Shown piece after piece: positions 1-9,092 of a DNA stretch of 64,000 bases (position 1 is the first letter of the stretch; each line of letters begins with the position of its first letter). Under the pieces are notes generated by a model that searched no databases, was not told where the DNA came from, and saw only the letters and a program-made list of their open reading frames with translations. This DNA comes from Archangium lipolyticum (lineage in GTDB: Bacteria > Myxococcota > Myxococcia > Myxococcales > Myxococcaceae): positions 1 to 64,000 of the forward strand of contig NZ_JANKBZ010000022.1 in NCBI RefSeq assembly GCF_024623785.1, in the 5' to 3' direction. The position numbers and the translations under genes are program-made.

Positions 1-1784
1 CCGCCGCTCAGCTGCGCGCGGCCCTGCAGCAAAAGCTGCCGGAGTACATGGTGCCCTCGGCCTTCGTGCCCCTGGCGGCCCTGCCCCTGTCCACCAGCGG
101 CAAGGTGGACAAGAAGGCCCTTCCCGCTCCCGAGAGCGCCACCGCGAAGGACACGTACGTGGCGCCGCGTACCCCGGTGGAAGAGATGCTCGTCGCCATC
201 TGGTCCGAGGTGCTCGGAGTCGAGCGCGTCGGCACGGGCGACAACTTCTTCGAGCTGGGAGGACACTCGCTGGTGGCCACGCAGCTGGTCTCCCGGCTGC
301 GGAGCACCTTCGGAGTGGAGCTGTCGCTGCAGGACTTCTTCGAGCACGCCACGGTGGCCGAGCTGGCGGCCCGGCTGGCGGCGGCGGGACCGGATCAGAG
401 CGTGCTCCCGCCGGTGGTGTCCACGCCGCCCGCTGATCATCTGCCACTGACGCACGCGCAGCGAGCGTACTGGTCGCCGGAGCGAATGGGCCCGGACAGT
501 CCGCTCAACCTGGTCGTCCGGGCGATGCGCTTCTCGGGCGAGCTGGACGTGGACGCGCTCGAGCGGAGCCTCCAGGAGCTGGTGCGGCGCCACGAGAGCC
601 TGCGCACCACGTTCCCCACGGTGGACGGAGAGCCCGTGCAGAAGGTATTGCCGCGGCTGGAGCTGCCCCTGTCGGAGGTGGATCTGGGCCACCTGGCCCC
701 CGCCGAGCGCGAGGAGGCCGCCCTGCGCCACCTCCGCCAGGAAGCCTGGCGCCCGTTGGACCTGGAGCGGGGTCCGCTGCTGAGGACCGGGCTGCTGCGC
801 CTGGGTGAGCAGGAGCACATCCTGCTGCTCGTGCTGCACCACGCGGTGACGGACCTCGTCTCCGAGCAGGTGATGATGCGCGAGCTGGGCGCCCTCTACG
901 AGGCGTTCTCGCGGAGCCAGACCTCTCCGCTGCCCGAGCCGGCCCTGCAGTACCGCGACTTCACCCGCTGGCAGCTGGAGCGGCTGCGGGGAGAGGAGCT
1001 GGAGCGGCTGCGCCAGTGGTGGAGCCAGAAGCTGGAGGGCATCTCGCCAGCGCTGGAGCTGCCGTATGACCGGGCCCGCCCGGCCCAGGGCACGCTGCGA
1101 TGCGCGTGGCACGAGCTCGTCGTCCCGGGCTCCGTGTGGAGCGAGCTGCGCGGGCTGAGCCGCCGCGAGGGGGCCACGCCGTTCATCCTGCTGCTGACGG
1201 CCCTGCAGACGATGCTGGCGCGCGTGTCGGGCCGTTCGGACGTGCTCGTCGGCTTCGCTCACGCCAACCGGCCCCGCCCCGAGCTGGACGCGGTGGTGGG
1301 CATGATGGCCAACCTGCTCATGGTGCGGGGCGAGCTGTCCGGCGATCCCACCTTCCTCGAGCTGCTAAAGCGCGTGCGCGCCGCCTACCTGGAGGCCTTC
1401 GCCCACCAGGAGTTGCCGCACGCCGAGCTGATGAAACTGCTGAACGGCACGCCGCACCAGGGCCCGCCCTACCCCGTGGGCATGTCCTACTCCGAGGAGG
1501 AGGAGGAGCAGGAGGCGCTGGTGGCGGGCCTCACCACGAGGCCGGTGCCGCTCGAGCTGGAGCTCACGATCAGCGACCTGTCGCTCCACTTCCGCGAAAC
1601 GCCCGAGGGGCTGGCGGTGAGCATCGAGTACCGCACGGAGCTCTTCGAGGCCGCCACGGTGGAAGCGCTGGGTGACTACCTGCGGGTGCTGATGGAGTGC
1701 GTCGCGGCCGATCCCCGGCAGCGGCTGGAGTCGCTGCCGGTGCCTCCCGTGGGTGTGCGTGCGAAGCGAGAGGTGGCGTCATGA
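1..1784 (+). CDS. Nonribosomal peptide synthetase, C-terminal part (A end - carrier - terminal condensation domain)
   Basis: The gene is cut by the left edge; the frame is open from base 3. The first residues are the end of an adenylation domain with the A10 motif (STSGKVDKKAL). A peptidyl carrier domain follows, with the phosphopantetheine serine in ELGGHSL at about base 267. Next comes a full-length condensation domain of about 430 residues with the catalytic HHAVTDL motif (two His codons at 837-842), a YRDFTRW motif and a VGMMANLL motif. The protein ends after this domain, with no further A, carrier or thioesterase domain, so the condensation domain is terminal. Such domains can release or cyclise the peptide, or accept a chain from another protein. 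The stop overlaps the exporter start (ATGA), so the two are translationally coupled. The product cannot be predicted because the A-domain pocket lies outside the window. Confidence 0.95.
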   Translation, partial: AAQLRAALQQKLPEYMVPSAFVPLAALPLSTSGKVDKKALPAPESATAKDTYVAPRTPVEEMLVAIWSEVLGVERVGTGDNFFELGGHSLVATQLVSRLRSTFGVELSLQDFFEHATVAELAARLAAAGPDQSVLPPVVSTPPADHLPLTHAQRAYWSPERMGPDSPLNLVVRAMRFSGELDVDALERSLQELVRRHESLRTTFPTVDGEPVQKVLPRLELPLSEVDLGHLAPAEREEAALRHLRQEAWRPLDLERGPLLRTGLLRLGEQEHILLLVLHHAVTDLVSEQVMMRELGALYEAFSRSQTSPLPEPALQYRDFTRWQLERLRGEELERLRQWWSQKLEGISPALELPYDRARPAQGTLRCAWHELVVPGSVWSELRGLSRREGATPFILLLTALQTMLARVSGRSDVLVGFAHANRPRPELDAVVGMMANLLMVRGELSGDPTFLELLKRVRAAYLEAFAHQELPHAELMKLLNGTPHQGPPYPVGMSYSEEEEEQEALVAGLTTRPVPLELELTISDLSLHFRETPEGLAVSIEYRTELFEAATVEALGDYLRVLMECVAADPRQRLESLPVPPVGVRAKREVAS

Positions 1785-3424
1785 ATCTGCTGTGGATGCT
1801 CCTGCGCACCTCGCGTTGGGTGGTGCTGCTGTCGATCCTGTGTGGCGCGGCCTCGGGAGCCAGCAGCGCCGGCATGATCTCGCTCATCACCCGCGTGCTG
1901 AGCAGCGGTGGCCAGGTCACCCGTGAGACCACGCTGCAGTTCATCCTGCTCGGTGCGTTGGTGCTGACCACCCGTATCGGCTCACAGACGCTGCTCAACA
2001 CCCTGCACCACCAGGTGGTGTACGACCTGCGAATCGGGCTCAGCCGCCGCTTCCTCTCCACGCCCCTGCGGCAGCTCGAGGGGCTGGGGGCCCACCGTCT
2101 GATCGCGGCCCTCAACAACGACATCCTCGCCGTGAGCACCGGACTGCTGGCGCTGCCCAACACCATCATCAACCTCGCCGTCGTGCTCGGCTGTCTGGCC
2201 TACCTGGCGTGGCTCTCCTGGTGGGTCTTCCTGTCGTTCATCGCGTTCCTGGCGGTGGGGATGCTCACCTACTGGCTGCCGGCCTCCTACTCCCTGCGGT
2301 TGATGAAGGGCTCGCGCGAGGCCTACGACATGCTGCAGAAGCACTTCCGCACCCTCACCGAGGGCCTCAAGGAGCTGAAGATCCACCACCTGCGGCGCCA
2401 CGCCTTCCTCGACGAGGACCTGGACGGCACCGCGAACAGGCTGCGGCGGCTGGACACCACCAGCAGCAACATCGACTCCGCCAACGCGAGCTGGGGCCTG
2501 TTCCTCTTCCTCGGGTTCATCGGCCTGCTGCTCTTCGCCCTGCCGGCCTTCGGCGCGGTGAAGTTCGAGGCGCTCACCGGCTACGTGCTCACCATCCTCT
2601 ACATGCAGCAACCGCTGGACGCGGTGATGGGCAACTTCCACGGCCTGGGCCAGAGCGTGGTGGCCCTGCGGAAGCTCGAGGCGCTCACACTGGGTGTCGA
2701 GCCCGAGGTGCCCCCCGCCTCCGAGAACGCCACCTTCCGCCGGCTGGAGCTGGTGGGCATCACCCACGTCTACCGGCGCGAGGACGACGAGGACGGACGC
2801 TTCACGCTGGGCCCCATCCACCTGACGTTCGAGCCCGGGGAGCTGGTCTTCCTGGTGGGAGGCAACGGCAGTGGGAAGACGACGCTCGCCAAGCTCATCA
2901 TCGGCCTGTACGCGCCCGAGGGCGGCACGCTGCTGTGGGACGGAGAGCCCGTCACGGACGCCCGGCGCGAGCACTACCGCCAGCTCTTCTCGGTCATCTT
3001 CTCCGACTTCCACCTCTTCGATCGGCTGTTGGGTCTGGAGACACAGGGACGCACCAGCGAGGTGCAGGGCTACCTCGAGCGGTTGCACCTGAGCCACAAG
3101 GTGAAGGTGGTGGACGGGAAGCTGTCCACCACGGCGCTGTCCCAGGGTCAGCGCAAGCGCCTGGCGCTGCTGGTGTGCTGGCTGGAGGATCGCCCCTTCT
3201 ACGTGTTCGACGAGTGGGCGGCGGATCAGGATCCCATCTTCAAGGCCGTCTTCTACGAGCAGCTGCTGCCGGACCTGAAGAAGCGGGGCAAGACCGTCTT
3301 CGTCATCACGCACGACGATCGTTACTTCCACCTGTGCGACCGTCTCATCCGACTGGACTCCGGCCAGCTCCTGACGGACGAGCCGCAGCGAGTAGCACTG
3401 TCCCAGGCCGTCAACTCCCGCTGA
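1781..3424 (+). CDS. Cyclic peptide/siderophore-type ABC exporter (fused permease-ATPase)
   Basis: This 547-residue half-transporter carries an N-terminal membrane domain with about six hydrophobic segments, the first at residues 10-35. A C-terminal nucleotide-binding domain has Walker A GGNGSGKTT near residue 360, the signature SQGQRKR near 454 and Walker B FYVFDEW near 474-480. The short linker, compact NBD and DEWAADQDP ending of Walker B match the PvdE/SyrD cyclic-peptide exporter family. The start at 1781 overlaps the NRPS stop; an upstream extension in the same frame lies inside the NRPS gene and is unlikely. It probably moves the NRPS product or a precursor across the inner membrane, working as a homodimer. 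Confidence 0.93.
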   Translation: MNLLWMLLRTSRWVVLLSILCGAASGASSAGMISLITRVLSSGGQVTRETTLQFILLGALVLTTRIGSQTLLNTLHHQVVYDLRIGLSRRFLSTPLRQLEGLGAHRLIAALNNDILAVSTGLLALPNTIINLAVVLGCLAYLAWLSWWVFLSFIAFLAVGMLTYWLPASYSLRLMKGSREAYDMLQKHFRTLTEGLKELKIHHLRRHAFLDEDLDGTANRLRRLDTTSSNIDSANASWGLFLFLGFIGLLLFALPAFGAVKFEALTGYVLTILYMQQPLDAVMGNFHGLGQSVVALRKLEALTLGVEPEVPPASENATFRRLELVGITHVYRREDDEDGRFTLGPIHLTFEPGELVFLVGGNGSGKTTLAKLIIGLYAPEGGTLLWDGEPVTDARREHYRQLFSVIFSDFHLFDRLLGLETQGRTSEVQGYLERLHLSHKVKVVDGKLSTTALSQGQRKRLALLVCWLEDRPFYVFDEWAADQDPIFKAVFYEQLLPDLKKRGKTVFVITHDDRYFHLCDRLIRLDSGQLLTDEPQRVALSQAVNSR

Positions 3425-3443
3425 GGCCCGCTCCGGAATACGT

Positions 3444-4301
3444 ATGCCCCTGCCCAACCCCTGGCACGAGCTGCTCGAATCCTTCACGCACGTCAACCAA
3501 TACGACTCGTGGTTTCCTGGCCGGGTGAACTACCTGCGGGACTACACGCGCTGGCGGAACCAGGTGCGCCACGGACCGAACCTCCCGGCGACGGGGCCCG
3601 AGCGGCTGACGGTGGTCCTGCTGAGCTACCGGCGGGTGCGCAACATCGAGCCGATGGTGAACAGCCTGCTACGAGCGGACTTCGTCGGCCGCGTCCTGGT
3701 GTCCAACAACAATCCGGCCTACCGCATCTCGGACTGGGTGCGGGTGCGCGACGAGCGGCTGCACCTGGTGGATCAATCCGAGCGCCGGTACGCGGGCATC
3801 CGCTTCGAGCTGGCGCGCGGCGAACAGGGTGAGTACTTCGCCAGCATCGACGACGACACCTTCCTGTCACCCGAGCAGCTCCGGCAGCTCTTCACCATGC
3901 TCGTGACGGATCCGAGCACGCCCCACGGCATCCAGGGAGAGCTCTACAAGGGCCGGCCGGGAGAGCCGACCAACGACGATTGGAGGCCCGGGCTGGTCGG
4001 CGAGCGCCGGGTGGACGCGATCAACCGCGTGTACTTCTTCACCCGAGAGCACCTGGAGGAGCTCTACCGGCTGGCGGGCCTGCTGGGCCTGAACGTGCCG
4101 ACACTGGCCAACGGCGAGGATCTGCTGCTGAGCGCCTGTGGGCGACTCCGTCCGCGCGTCCATGACGTGGGTCCGGTGGCGCAGTGCCTCTCGGCACACC
4201 GGCTCGGGGTGGCCACGTGGCGCACCCGCCAGGACTTCTTCCAGGAGCGTACGGATCTGCTGCTGCGCCTGCGCCAGCTCAAACCCCTGGCCGACTCCTA
4301 G
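3444..4301 (+). CDS. Glycosyltransferase-like protein (GT64/GT2-type fold)
   Basis: This is a 285-residue soluble protein. The region around residues 53-75 (TVVLLSYRRVRNIEPMV) resembles the start of GT-A glycosyltransferases, in particular the exostosin C-terminal GT64 type. An acidic DDD triplet at residues 136-138 (ASIDDDTFLS) fits a metal and nucleotide-sugar binding DxD motif. There is no signal peptide or membrane segment. It follows the exporter by 19 bp and precedes the CmlA-like gene by 39 bp on the same strand, so it is probably part of the NRPS cluster and may glycosylate the peptide. The family call rests on motif resemblance only; donor and acceptor are unknown. Confidence 0.7.
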   Translation: MPLPNPWHELLESFTHVNQYDSWFPGRVNYLRDYTRWRNQVRHGPNLPATGPERLTVVLLSYRRVRNIEPMVNSLLRADFVGRVLVSNNNPAYRISDWVRVRDERLHLVDQSERRYAGIRFELARGEQGEYFASIDDDTFLSPEQLRQLFTMLVTDPSTPHGIQGELYKGRPGEPTNDDWRPGLVGERRVDAINRVYFFTREHLEELYRLAGLLGLNVPTLANGEDLLLSACGRLRPRVHDVGPVAQCLSAHRLGVATWRTRQDFFQERTDLLLRLRQLKPLADS

Positions 4302-4340
4302 CTCCCGACGATTCCTTCCCCCCTCCTCTACAGTAGACAC

Positions 4341-5924
4341 ATGACCATGTACCTCAAGCCCAACGTCGCCATCGAGCCGCTCTACAACCAGTGGTACACG
4401 TGGTGTTACCTGCTCTCACCCGCGACGGCGCCGCTGTACGTGACGAACCTGCACATCAAGGTGATGCAGTCGTTCGTGGCCAATCCGGACGTGCACGTGG
4501 CGGCGCTGAAGAACCCGGCGCTGATGGGAGGACCCTTCCTCAACTACCCGGCCTCGCGGGTGGCGGACGTGAAGGCGCTGTTGGATCGCACCCTGCGCGA
4601 GCAGGCGCACATGGTGGCCTTCACCAAGGCGGTGGCGGAGCTGGAGCAGCTGCTGGCCATCAATGCCACGGGCCCGTCGATGGAGAGCCTCTATCCGAAG
4701 GTGCCGGACGTGCTGCGCGGCTACGTGGAGCTGACGTACGACATGGTGCACCGCGCGAGCATCCGCTTCATCGAGCCGCTGCTGTACCACAGCCGCTACA
4801 ATCAGGAGTCGTCGCAGAGCGTGTTCCTGATGCAGGTGGACGGGGACGCGCGCAAGTTCATCTACAGTACGCCGCGGCTCGAGGGGGAGTCGCCGCTGTG
4901 GCTGAAGGTGCCCTTCCGCCACGAGGGCCTGGACGAGCTGTTCCGGATGCGCACGACGCCGGGCTCGCCGGGGAAGGTGGCGGAGATGCTGGGGGTGCCC
5001 GCGAGCGCGGCGAACGAGTTCGCGGCGCTCTTCACGGAGACGCCGCCGCGGCGCCCGGAGCGCTGGACGGGGGACGGGGTGCGCATGCGCTACTTCGGCC
5101 ACGCGTGCGTGCTGATGGAGTCCCGGGAGACGTCGGTGCTGACGGATCCGGTGATCAGCTACGAGTTCCCGACGGACCAGCCGCGCTTCACGCACGCGGA
5201 TCTGCCCGAGCGGATCGACTACATGGTGCTCACCCACGCGCACGCGGATCACCTGATGATGGAGACGCTGATCCAACTGCGTCACCGGGTGGGGACGGTG
5301 GTGGTGCCGCGCAACAACGGCGGAGGACTGGCGGATCCGTCACTGCGGCTGATGCTGGAGCACAACGGCTTCCGCAACGTGGTGGAGCTGGACGAGTTGC
5401 AGCGCCTCGCGATTCCGGGCGGGTCGATCACCGGGTTGCCGTTCATCGGTGAGCACTGCGATCTGTCGATCCAGGCGAAGCTCGCGCACCTGGTGCAGAT
5501 GGGAGGCAAGTCGTTCCTGATGGCGGCGGATTCGAACGCGCTGGAGCCGCGGCTGTACCAGCACCTGCGGGAGGTGGTGGGAGAGATCGACGTGCTGTGC
5601 CTGGGGATGGAGTGCGAGGGCGGGCCGATGAGCTGGATGTACGGGCCGCTATTGAGCCAGCCAGTGCCGCGCAAGGTGGACCAGTCGAGGAGACTGAACG
5701 GGTCGAACTGCGCGCGAGCCAGCGAGATCGTGAACCACCTGAACCCGAAGGAGGTCTACATCTACGCGATGGGCCAGGAGCCGTGGCTGAGACACGTGAT
5801 GGCGCTGGCGTACGACGAGAAGGCGCCGCAGATCGTCGAGTCCAACAAGTTGCTCGAGTACTGCCGGGGCCGGGGAATCCGAGCCGAGAGGCCGTACATC
5901 CAGATGGAGAAGGTGTTCGTCTGA
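4341..5924 (+). CDS. CmlA-like diiron beta-hydroxylase (MBL fold) for carrier-bound amino acids
   Basis: The protein has 527 residues: an N-terminal domain of about 245 residues with no metallo-beta-lactamase signature, then an MBL-fold domain. The metal motif is H299-A-H301-A-D303-H304. It is followed by E371 (in PFIGEHCDL) and D397 (in MAADSN). The 72- and 26-residue spacings between His, Glu and Asp equal those I recall for the CmlA ligands (His305, Glu377, Asp403), and the total length is close to that of CmlA, which beta-hydroxylates a carrier-bound amino acid in chloramphenicol biosynthesis. Ordinary MBL hydrolases lack this N-terminal half. The third motif position is His here, where I recall Glu in CmlA, so metal geometry may differ. 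Placement after an NRPS gene fits a tailoring role. A plain MBL hydrolase is the alternative. Confidence 0.8.
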   Translation: MTMYLKPNVAIEPLYNQWYTWCYLLSPATAPLYVTNLHIKVMQSFVANPDVHVAALKNPALMGGPFLNYPASRVADVKALLDRTLREQAHMVAFTKAVAELEQLLAINATGPSMESLYPKVPDVLRGYVELTYDMVHRASIRFIEPLLYHSRYNQESSQSVFLMQVDGDARKFIYSTPRLEGESPLWLKVPFRHEGLDELFRMRTTPGSPGKVAEMLGVPASAANEFAALFTETPPRRPERWTGDGVRMRYFGHACVLMESRETSVLTDPVISYEFPTDQPRFTHADLPERIDYMVLTHAHADHLMMETLIQLRHRVGTVVVPRNNGGGLADPSLRLMLEHNGFRNVVELDELQRLAIPGGSITGLPFIGEHCDLSIQAKLAHLVQMGGKSFLMAADSNALEPRLYQHLREVVGEIDVLCLGMECEGGPMSWMYGPLLSQPVPRKVDQSRRLNGSNCARASEIVNHLNPKEVYIYAMGQEPWLRHVMALAYDEKAPQIVESNKLLEYCRGRGIRAERPYIQMEKVFV

Positions 5925-5950
5925 CGAAGAACACGAGGGTTTCGCATGCT

Positions 5951-5985
5951 CCCTCTCCCTCTGGGAGAGGGCGGGGGGTGAGGGT
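5951..5985. repeat. REP-like dispersed palindromic repeat, copy A
   Basis: A CCCTCTCCCT-CTGGGAGAGGG palindrome is followed by a GGGTGAGGGT tail. The same unit recurs near 39813, 47853 and 53286. It lies 27 bp after the CmlA-like gene and could also help end that transcript. Confidence 0.75.
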
Positions 5986-6082
5986 AACCGGACCCCGGGA
6001 TGCGGAGTTGGCAAGCTCCACCTGCGGGTAGATGGTACGGTCCGTCGCCGTTTCCGTACCCATCACCCGGAGGTCTCAACCC

Positions 6083-6667
6083 ATGACGAACACTCGTTCC
6101 ACGTCGTACCTGAGCATTCCGACCCTGGCCGCGCTCATCCTCCTGGCCGCGACGCCGGCGCTGGCGCAGAAGACCATTGCGCCGCCGAAGGCGCCCGTGA
6201 GCCCGATGGAGATGGCGGCGAAGAAGCTGGATGACACGACGTACGTGAAGGTGACGTACCACTCGCCGCGCATCCAGGATCCGAAGACGGGCAAGAAGCG
6301 GGTCATCTTCGGCAAGCTGGTGCCCTACGGGGAGGTGTGGAGGCTGGGAGCGAACGCCGCCACGGAGCTGACCACGACGGGGGACATCGAGCTTGCGGGC
6401 CAGCGGCTGCCGGCGGGCACCTACGCGCTCTTCACCATTCCGCAGGCGGACAAGTGGACGCTCATCGTCAACAAGGACGTGGGCCAGTGGGGCGCCTACA
6501 AGTACAACAAGGACAATGACGTCCTGCGGGTGGACGTGCCGGTGAAGAAGAGCGCGGACACCTACGAGGCGTTCACCATCGCCTTCGATGAGAAGGGCAC
6601 GGCGCTGAACTTCTCGTGGGAGAACACGCAGGTCTCCGTGCCAGTCCAGCCGGCGAAGAAGGGCTGA
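6083..6667 (+). CDS. Exported DUF2911 family protein
   Basis: This 194-residue protein has a cleavable signal peptide (hydrophobic residues 10-25, AxA-type site at ALA-Q). The mature part carries the DUF2911 pattern: VTYHSPRIQDPKTGKKR, GKLVPYGEVWRLGANAAT and AGTYALFTIP. The family is common in Bacteroidetes and myxobacteria; its function is unknown. The start at 6083 is chosen because it begins the signal peptide and has a GGAGG ribosome binding site at 6069-6074. No operon partner is evident; the downstream neighbour is convergent. Confidence 0.88.
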   Translation: MTNTRSTSYLSIPTLAALILLAATPALAQKTIAPPKAPVSPMEMAAKKLDDTTYVKVTYHSPRIQDPKTGKKRVIFGKLVPYGEVWRLGANAATELTTTGDIELAGQRLPAGTYALFTIPQADKWTLIVNKDVGQWGAYKYNKDNDVLRVDVPVKKSADTYEAFTIAFDEKGTALNFSWENTQVSVPVQPAKKG

Positions 6668-6746
6668 GCGGGCCACCCCCGGGTGCGGAAGCCACGCGCC
6701 TCCGCGCCCAGGGGTTCTCACTTCGAGCGCTTCAACCCTGCCCCAC

Positions 6747-7391
6747 TCAGAAGGTGACGAAGTGGGGAGACCGCGGCGTCGAGCCGAAGAAGTCAGGGTA
6801 GATGGCGACGAAGCGGCTTCCCTGCACGATCGGGTACGGCCAGGAAAGGGTCGTGGGATCTTCCGTGATCGAATTCCCGGTCAAGGTGCCACTCACCTCG
6901 AGGTAGCCGGTGTGAAGGGAGAGCTCCTCCAGGTAGGTAGCGCCCGGGCCGCCGGCCCCGCCATTCGACGGCACGAAGTGCCCCTGCAGACCCACCACCT
7001 TCACGGAGCCCAGAGTGCTCGGGTCCAGACGGTGGGTGCGGATGCGAACCCAGTTACCGAAGCCGCGGTAATACTCGCCAAAGGAGTAGGCAACAACGAG
7101 CCCCTCGGCATTGGCCGCGATCGCGATCCGCGGCGTGAGCTTCGAGGTCGCCAACTCGACGGTCCCGGGCGTCAGCGAGCAGGTGCCGGACGAAACCACC
7201 TCGCTCTGGACGGAGATTCTGTAGAGCGGCTGGTAGTACGGAGCCGACGGATCGGCGTCCTGCCGCACCTTGACCGAATAATCACAGCCCTGCCAGGAGA
7301 CTCGCGCCTCGTTGACGACGGGCAGCTCGGCATGGGCCGATGAACCGAGCAACGCGACAATCCCAACGGCAATCGTTCCAAGAATGCGCAT
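6747..7391 (-). CDS. Exported hypothetical protein
   Basis: I do not recognise this 214-residue protein. It starts with a signal peptide (RILGTIAVGIVALLGSSAHA, Sec type with an AHA-E cleavage site). The rest is rich in beta-prone and aromatic residues with no catalytic motif I can identify, ending in a PRSPHFVTF tail. The two mature-region Cys residues (in QGCDYS and GTCSLTP) could form a disulfide. The ATG at 7391 is preferred over an upstream GTG because GGAGG lies 8 nt before it. It diverges from the phosphoesterase lipoprotein gene, sharing a 195-bp intergenic region. Confidence 0.7.
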   Translation of the reverse strand: MRILGTIAVGIVALLGSSAHAELPVVNEARVSWQGCDYSVKVRQDADPSAPYYQPLYRISVQSEVVSSGTCSLTPGTVELATSKLTPRIAIAANAEGLVVAYSFGEYYRGFGNWVRIRTHRLDPSTLGSVKVVGLQGHFVPSNGGAGGPGATYLEELSLHTGYLEVSGTLTGNSITEDPTTLSWPYPIVQGSRFVAIYPDFFGSTPRSPHFVTF

Positions 7392-7461
7392 GAATGCGGC
7401 CTCCACGGGGTAGAGGCCGCGGACTCTATGCGACTCGAGCCGCCCTCCCTATGGGGAAGTT

Positions 7462-7492
7462 TTGCCTTTCCTGACCTCCGGTCAAATGCTAT
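7462..7492 (+). promoter_or_regulatory. Possible promoter with internal palindrome
   Basis: TTGCCT (7462) and TGCTAT (7487) are separated by 19 bp. A TGACC-TCC-GGTCA inverted repeat (7472-7484) lies in the spacer, where a regulator could bind. The spacing is longer than optimal, so this is tentative. Confidence 0.25.
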
Positions 7493-7586
7493 CGGAAACA
7501 AGCAATCCCGTCTTTCACTGAGAAAACGGTCAGAAGCGGCACGGGGCCAGTCGCCTCGCGTCGCCCCACCCTGGAAGGAGACACCC

Positions 7587-9047
7587 TTGAGGATCTCGAG
7601 ATTCGTCACATCCCTGGCATTGGCAGGCGCGCTTTCCGCCTGTGGCGACGGCCTCCCGGCCGAGGCTCCCGGGCTCGAGCCCGTCGGGTCCGTCGGGTCC
7701 GCGCTGGACTGCGCCGCCATGAGTGCTCCCGTGTATCACCGCATCCGGCCGACGTCGGGTGACAGCCTCTACACGACCAACGCGAACGAGGCGGCCAACG
7801 CCGCGACGACCTACGGCTACACCGACGACCGCGGCGTGGCCTTCCGCGCCTCCACCGCCACGGGAACGGGGCTGTCCCCCGTCTACCGCATCTACAGCCC
7901 GAGCCGGGGCGAGCACTTCTGGACCATCGACGCGACGGAGAAGCAGAACCTCGTGAGCACGGGGGGCTTCACCACCGACGAGGGCATCGGCTTCTACGCC
8001 TCGAAGACGGCGGACCCGTGCCTCGTGCCCGTGTACCGCTACTCCAACACGGCGCTCAAGAAGCACCGCTTCGCCATCACCGACGCCGAGCGCAACAGCC
8101 TGAGCGCCGCCGGATGGGTCGACGAGGGCATCAAGCTCTACGCCGCGCCCTCCTCCACCCAGCCCATCGACACGAAGTTCACCTTCGTCGTCATCCCGGA
8201 CACGCAGAACGAGGTCGTCAACAACTCGACACTGATCGACCACCGCATGCAGTGGCTCGCCGACAACAAGTCCGCGCTCGACCTCCGCTTCGTGATGCAG
8301 ACCGGCGACATGATGAACTGGGACACGCCCGACCACATCCAGTACGAGCGCGCCAGCAATGCGCTCGAGAAGCTGGAAGCCGCCGGCATTCCCTACGCGC
8401 TCGCCATTGGGAATCATGACACGGCGGCCACCTGCACTGGCGGCGGTGCCTGCCCCGGCAACGTGAACGCCAACCTGCGCAACACCACCACGTTCAACAC
8501 GTACTTCCCGACGACGCGGTTCAAGGCGCTCGCTGGCGTGTACGAGACGGGGAAGTGTGACAATGCCTATCACACGTTCTCGGCGGGCGGCCTGAACTGG
8601 CTCGTGCTCAACCTGGAGTTGTGGGCCCGCACGGGCGCGGTCGAGTGGGCGAAGACGGTGCTGGCCCAGCATCCCCGCCACAACGTCATCGTCATCACCC
8701 ACTCACACCAGACGAGCAGCGGCGGCATCGAGCAGAGCAACGGTGGCTATGGCAACAACAGCCCCCAGTACGTGTTCGACAACGCGCTCAAGCAGTACGC
8801 CAACGTGCGGTTCATCTTCTCCGGCCACGTGGGAACCTCGGCCTACCGCGAGGTCACCGGCGTCCAGGGCAACAAGATCCACCAGATCCTGACGACCTAC
8901 CATGACTCGACGACGAACCCGACGCGGCTGATCGAGGTCGACACCGCCGCGAACACCTTCTCCACGCGCGTGTACTCGCCCTACACGAACGCGGAGAAGC
9001 AGGACGGCTCGAAGTTCACCATCAGCAACGTCTCCTGGGTCCGCTAG
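7587..9047 (+). CDS. Lipoprotein calcineurin-like phosphoesterase with DUF5648-type repeats
   Basis: This 486-residue exported lipoprotein begins at a TTG codon preceded by AAGGAG (7574-7579). The start is fixed by the signal peptide that follows, which ends in a lipobox (LSAC). Residues about 45-195 hold three tandem units of the DUF5648 type (VYHRIRP, VYRIYSPSRGEHFWT, VYRYSNTALKKHRF), a beta-propeller-like surface module. A metallophosphoesterase domain follows with IPDTQ, QTGDMMN, GNHD (residues 275-278), THSHQ and SGHVG, the complete two-metal ligand set. It should hydrolyse phosphoesters outside the inner membrane; the substrate is unknown. It may be secreted or tethered by the lipid. 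Confidence 0.87.
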   Translation: MRISRFVTSLALAGALSACGDGLPAEAPGLEPVGSVGSALDCAAMSAPVYHRIRPTSGDSLYTTNANEAANAATTYGYTDDRGVAFRASTATGTGLSPVYRIYSPSRGEHFWTIDATEKQNLVSTGGFTTDEGIGFYASKTADPCLVPVYRYSNTALKKHRFAITDAERNSLSAAGWVDEGIKLYAAPSSTQPIDTKFTFVVIPDTQNEVVNNSTLIDHRMQWLADNKSALDLRFVMQTGDMMNWDTPDHIQYERASNALEKLEAAGIPYALAIGNHDTAATCTGGGACPGNVNANLRNTTTFNTYFPTTRFKALAGVYETGKCDNAYHTFSAGGLNWLVLNLELWARTGAVEWAKTVLAQHPRHNVIVITHSHQTSSGGIEQSNGGYGNNSPQYVFDNALKQYANVRFIFSGHVGTSAYREVTGVQGNKIHQILTTYHDSTTNPTRLIEVDTAANTFSTRVYSPYTNAEKQDGSKFTISNVSWVR

Positions 9048-9092
9048 GATGGCCGGCGCCGGAAGAAGCGGGTCCGGCGACGGAGAGCGGCG

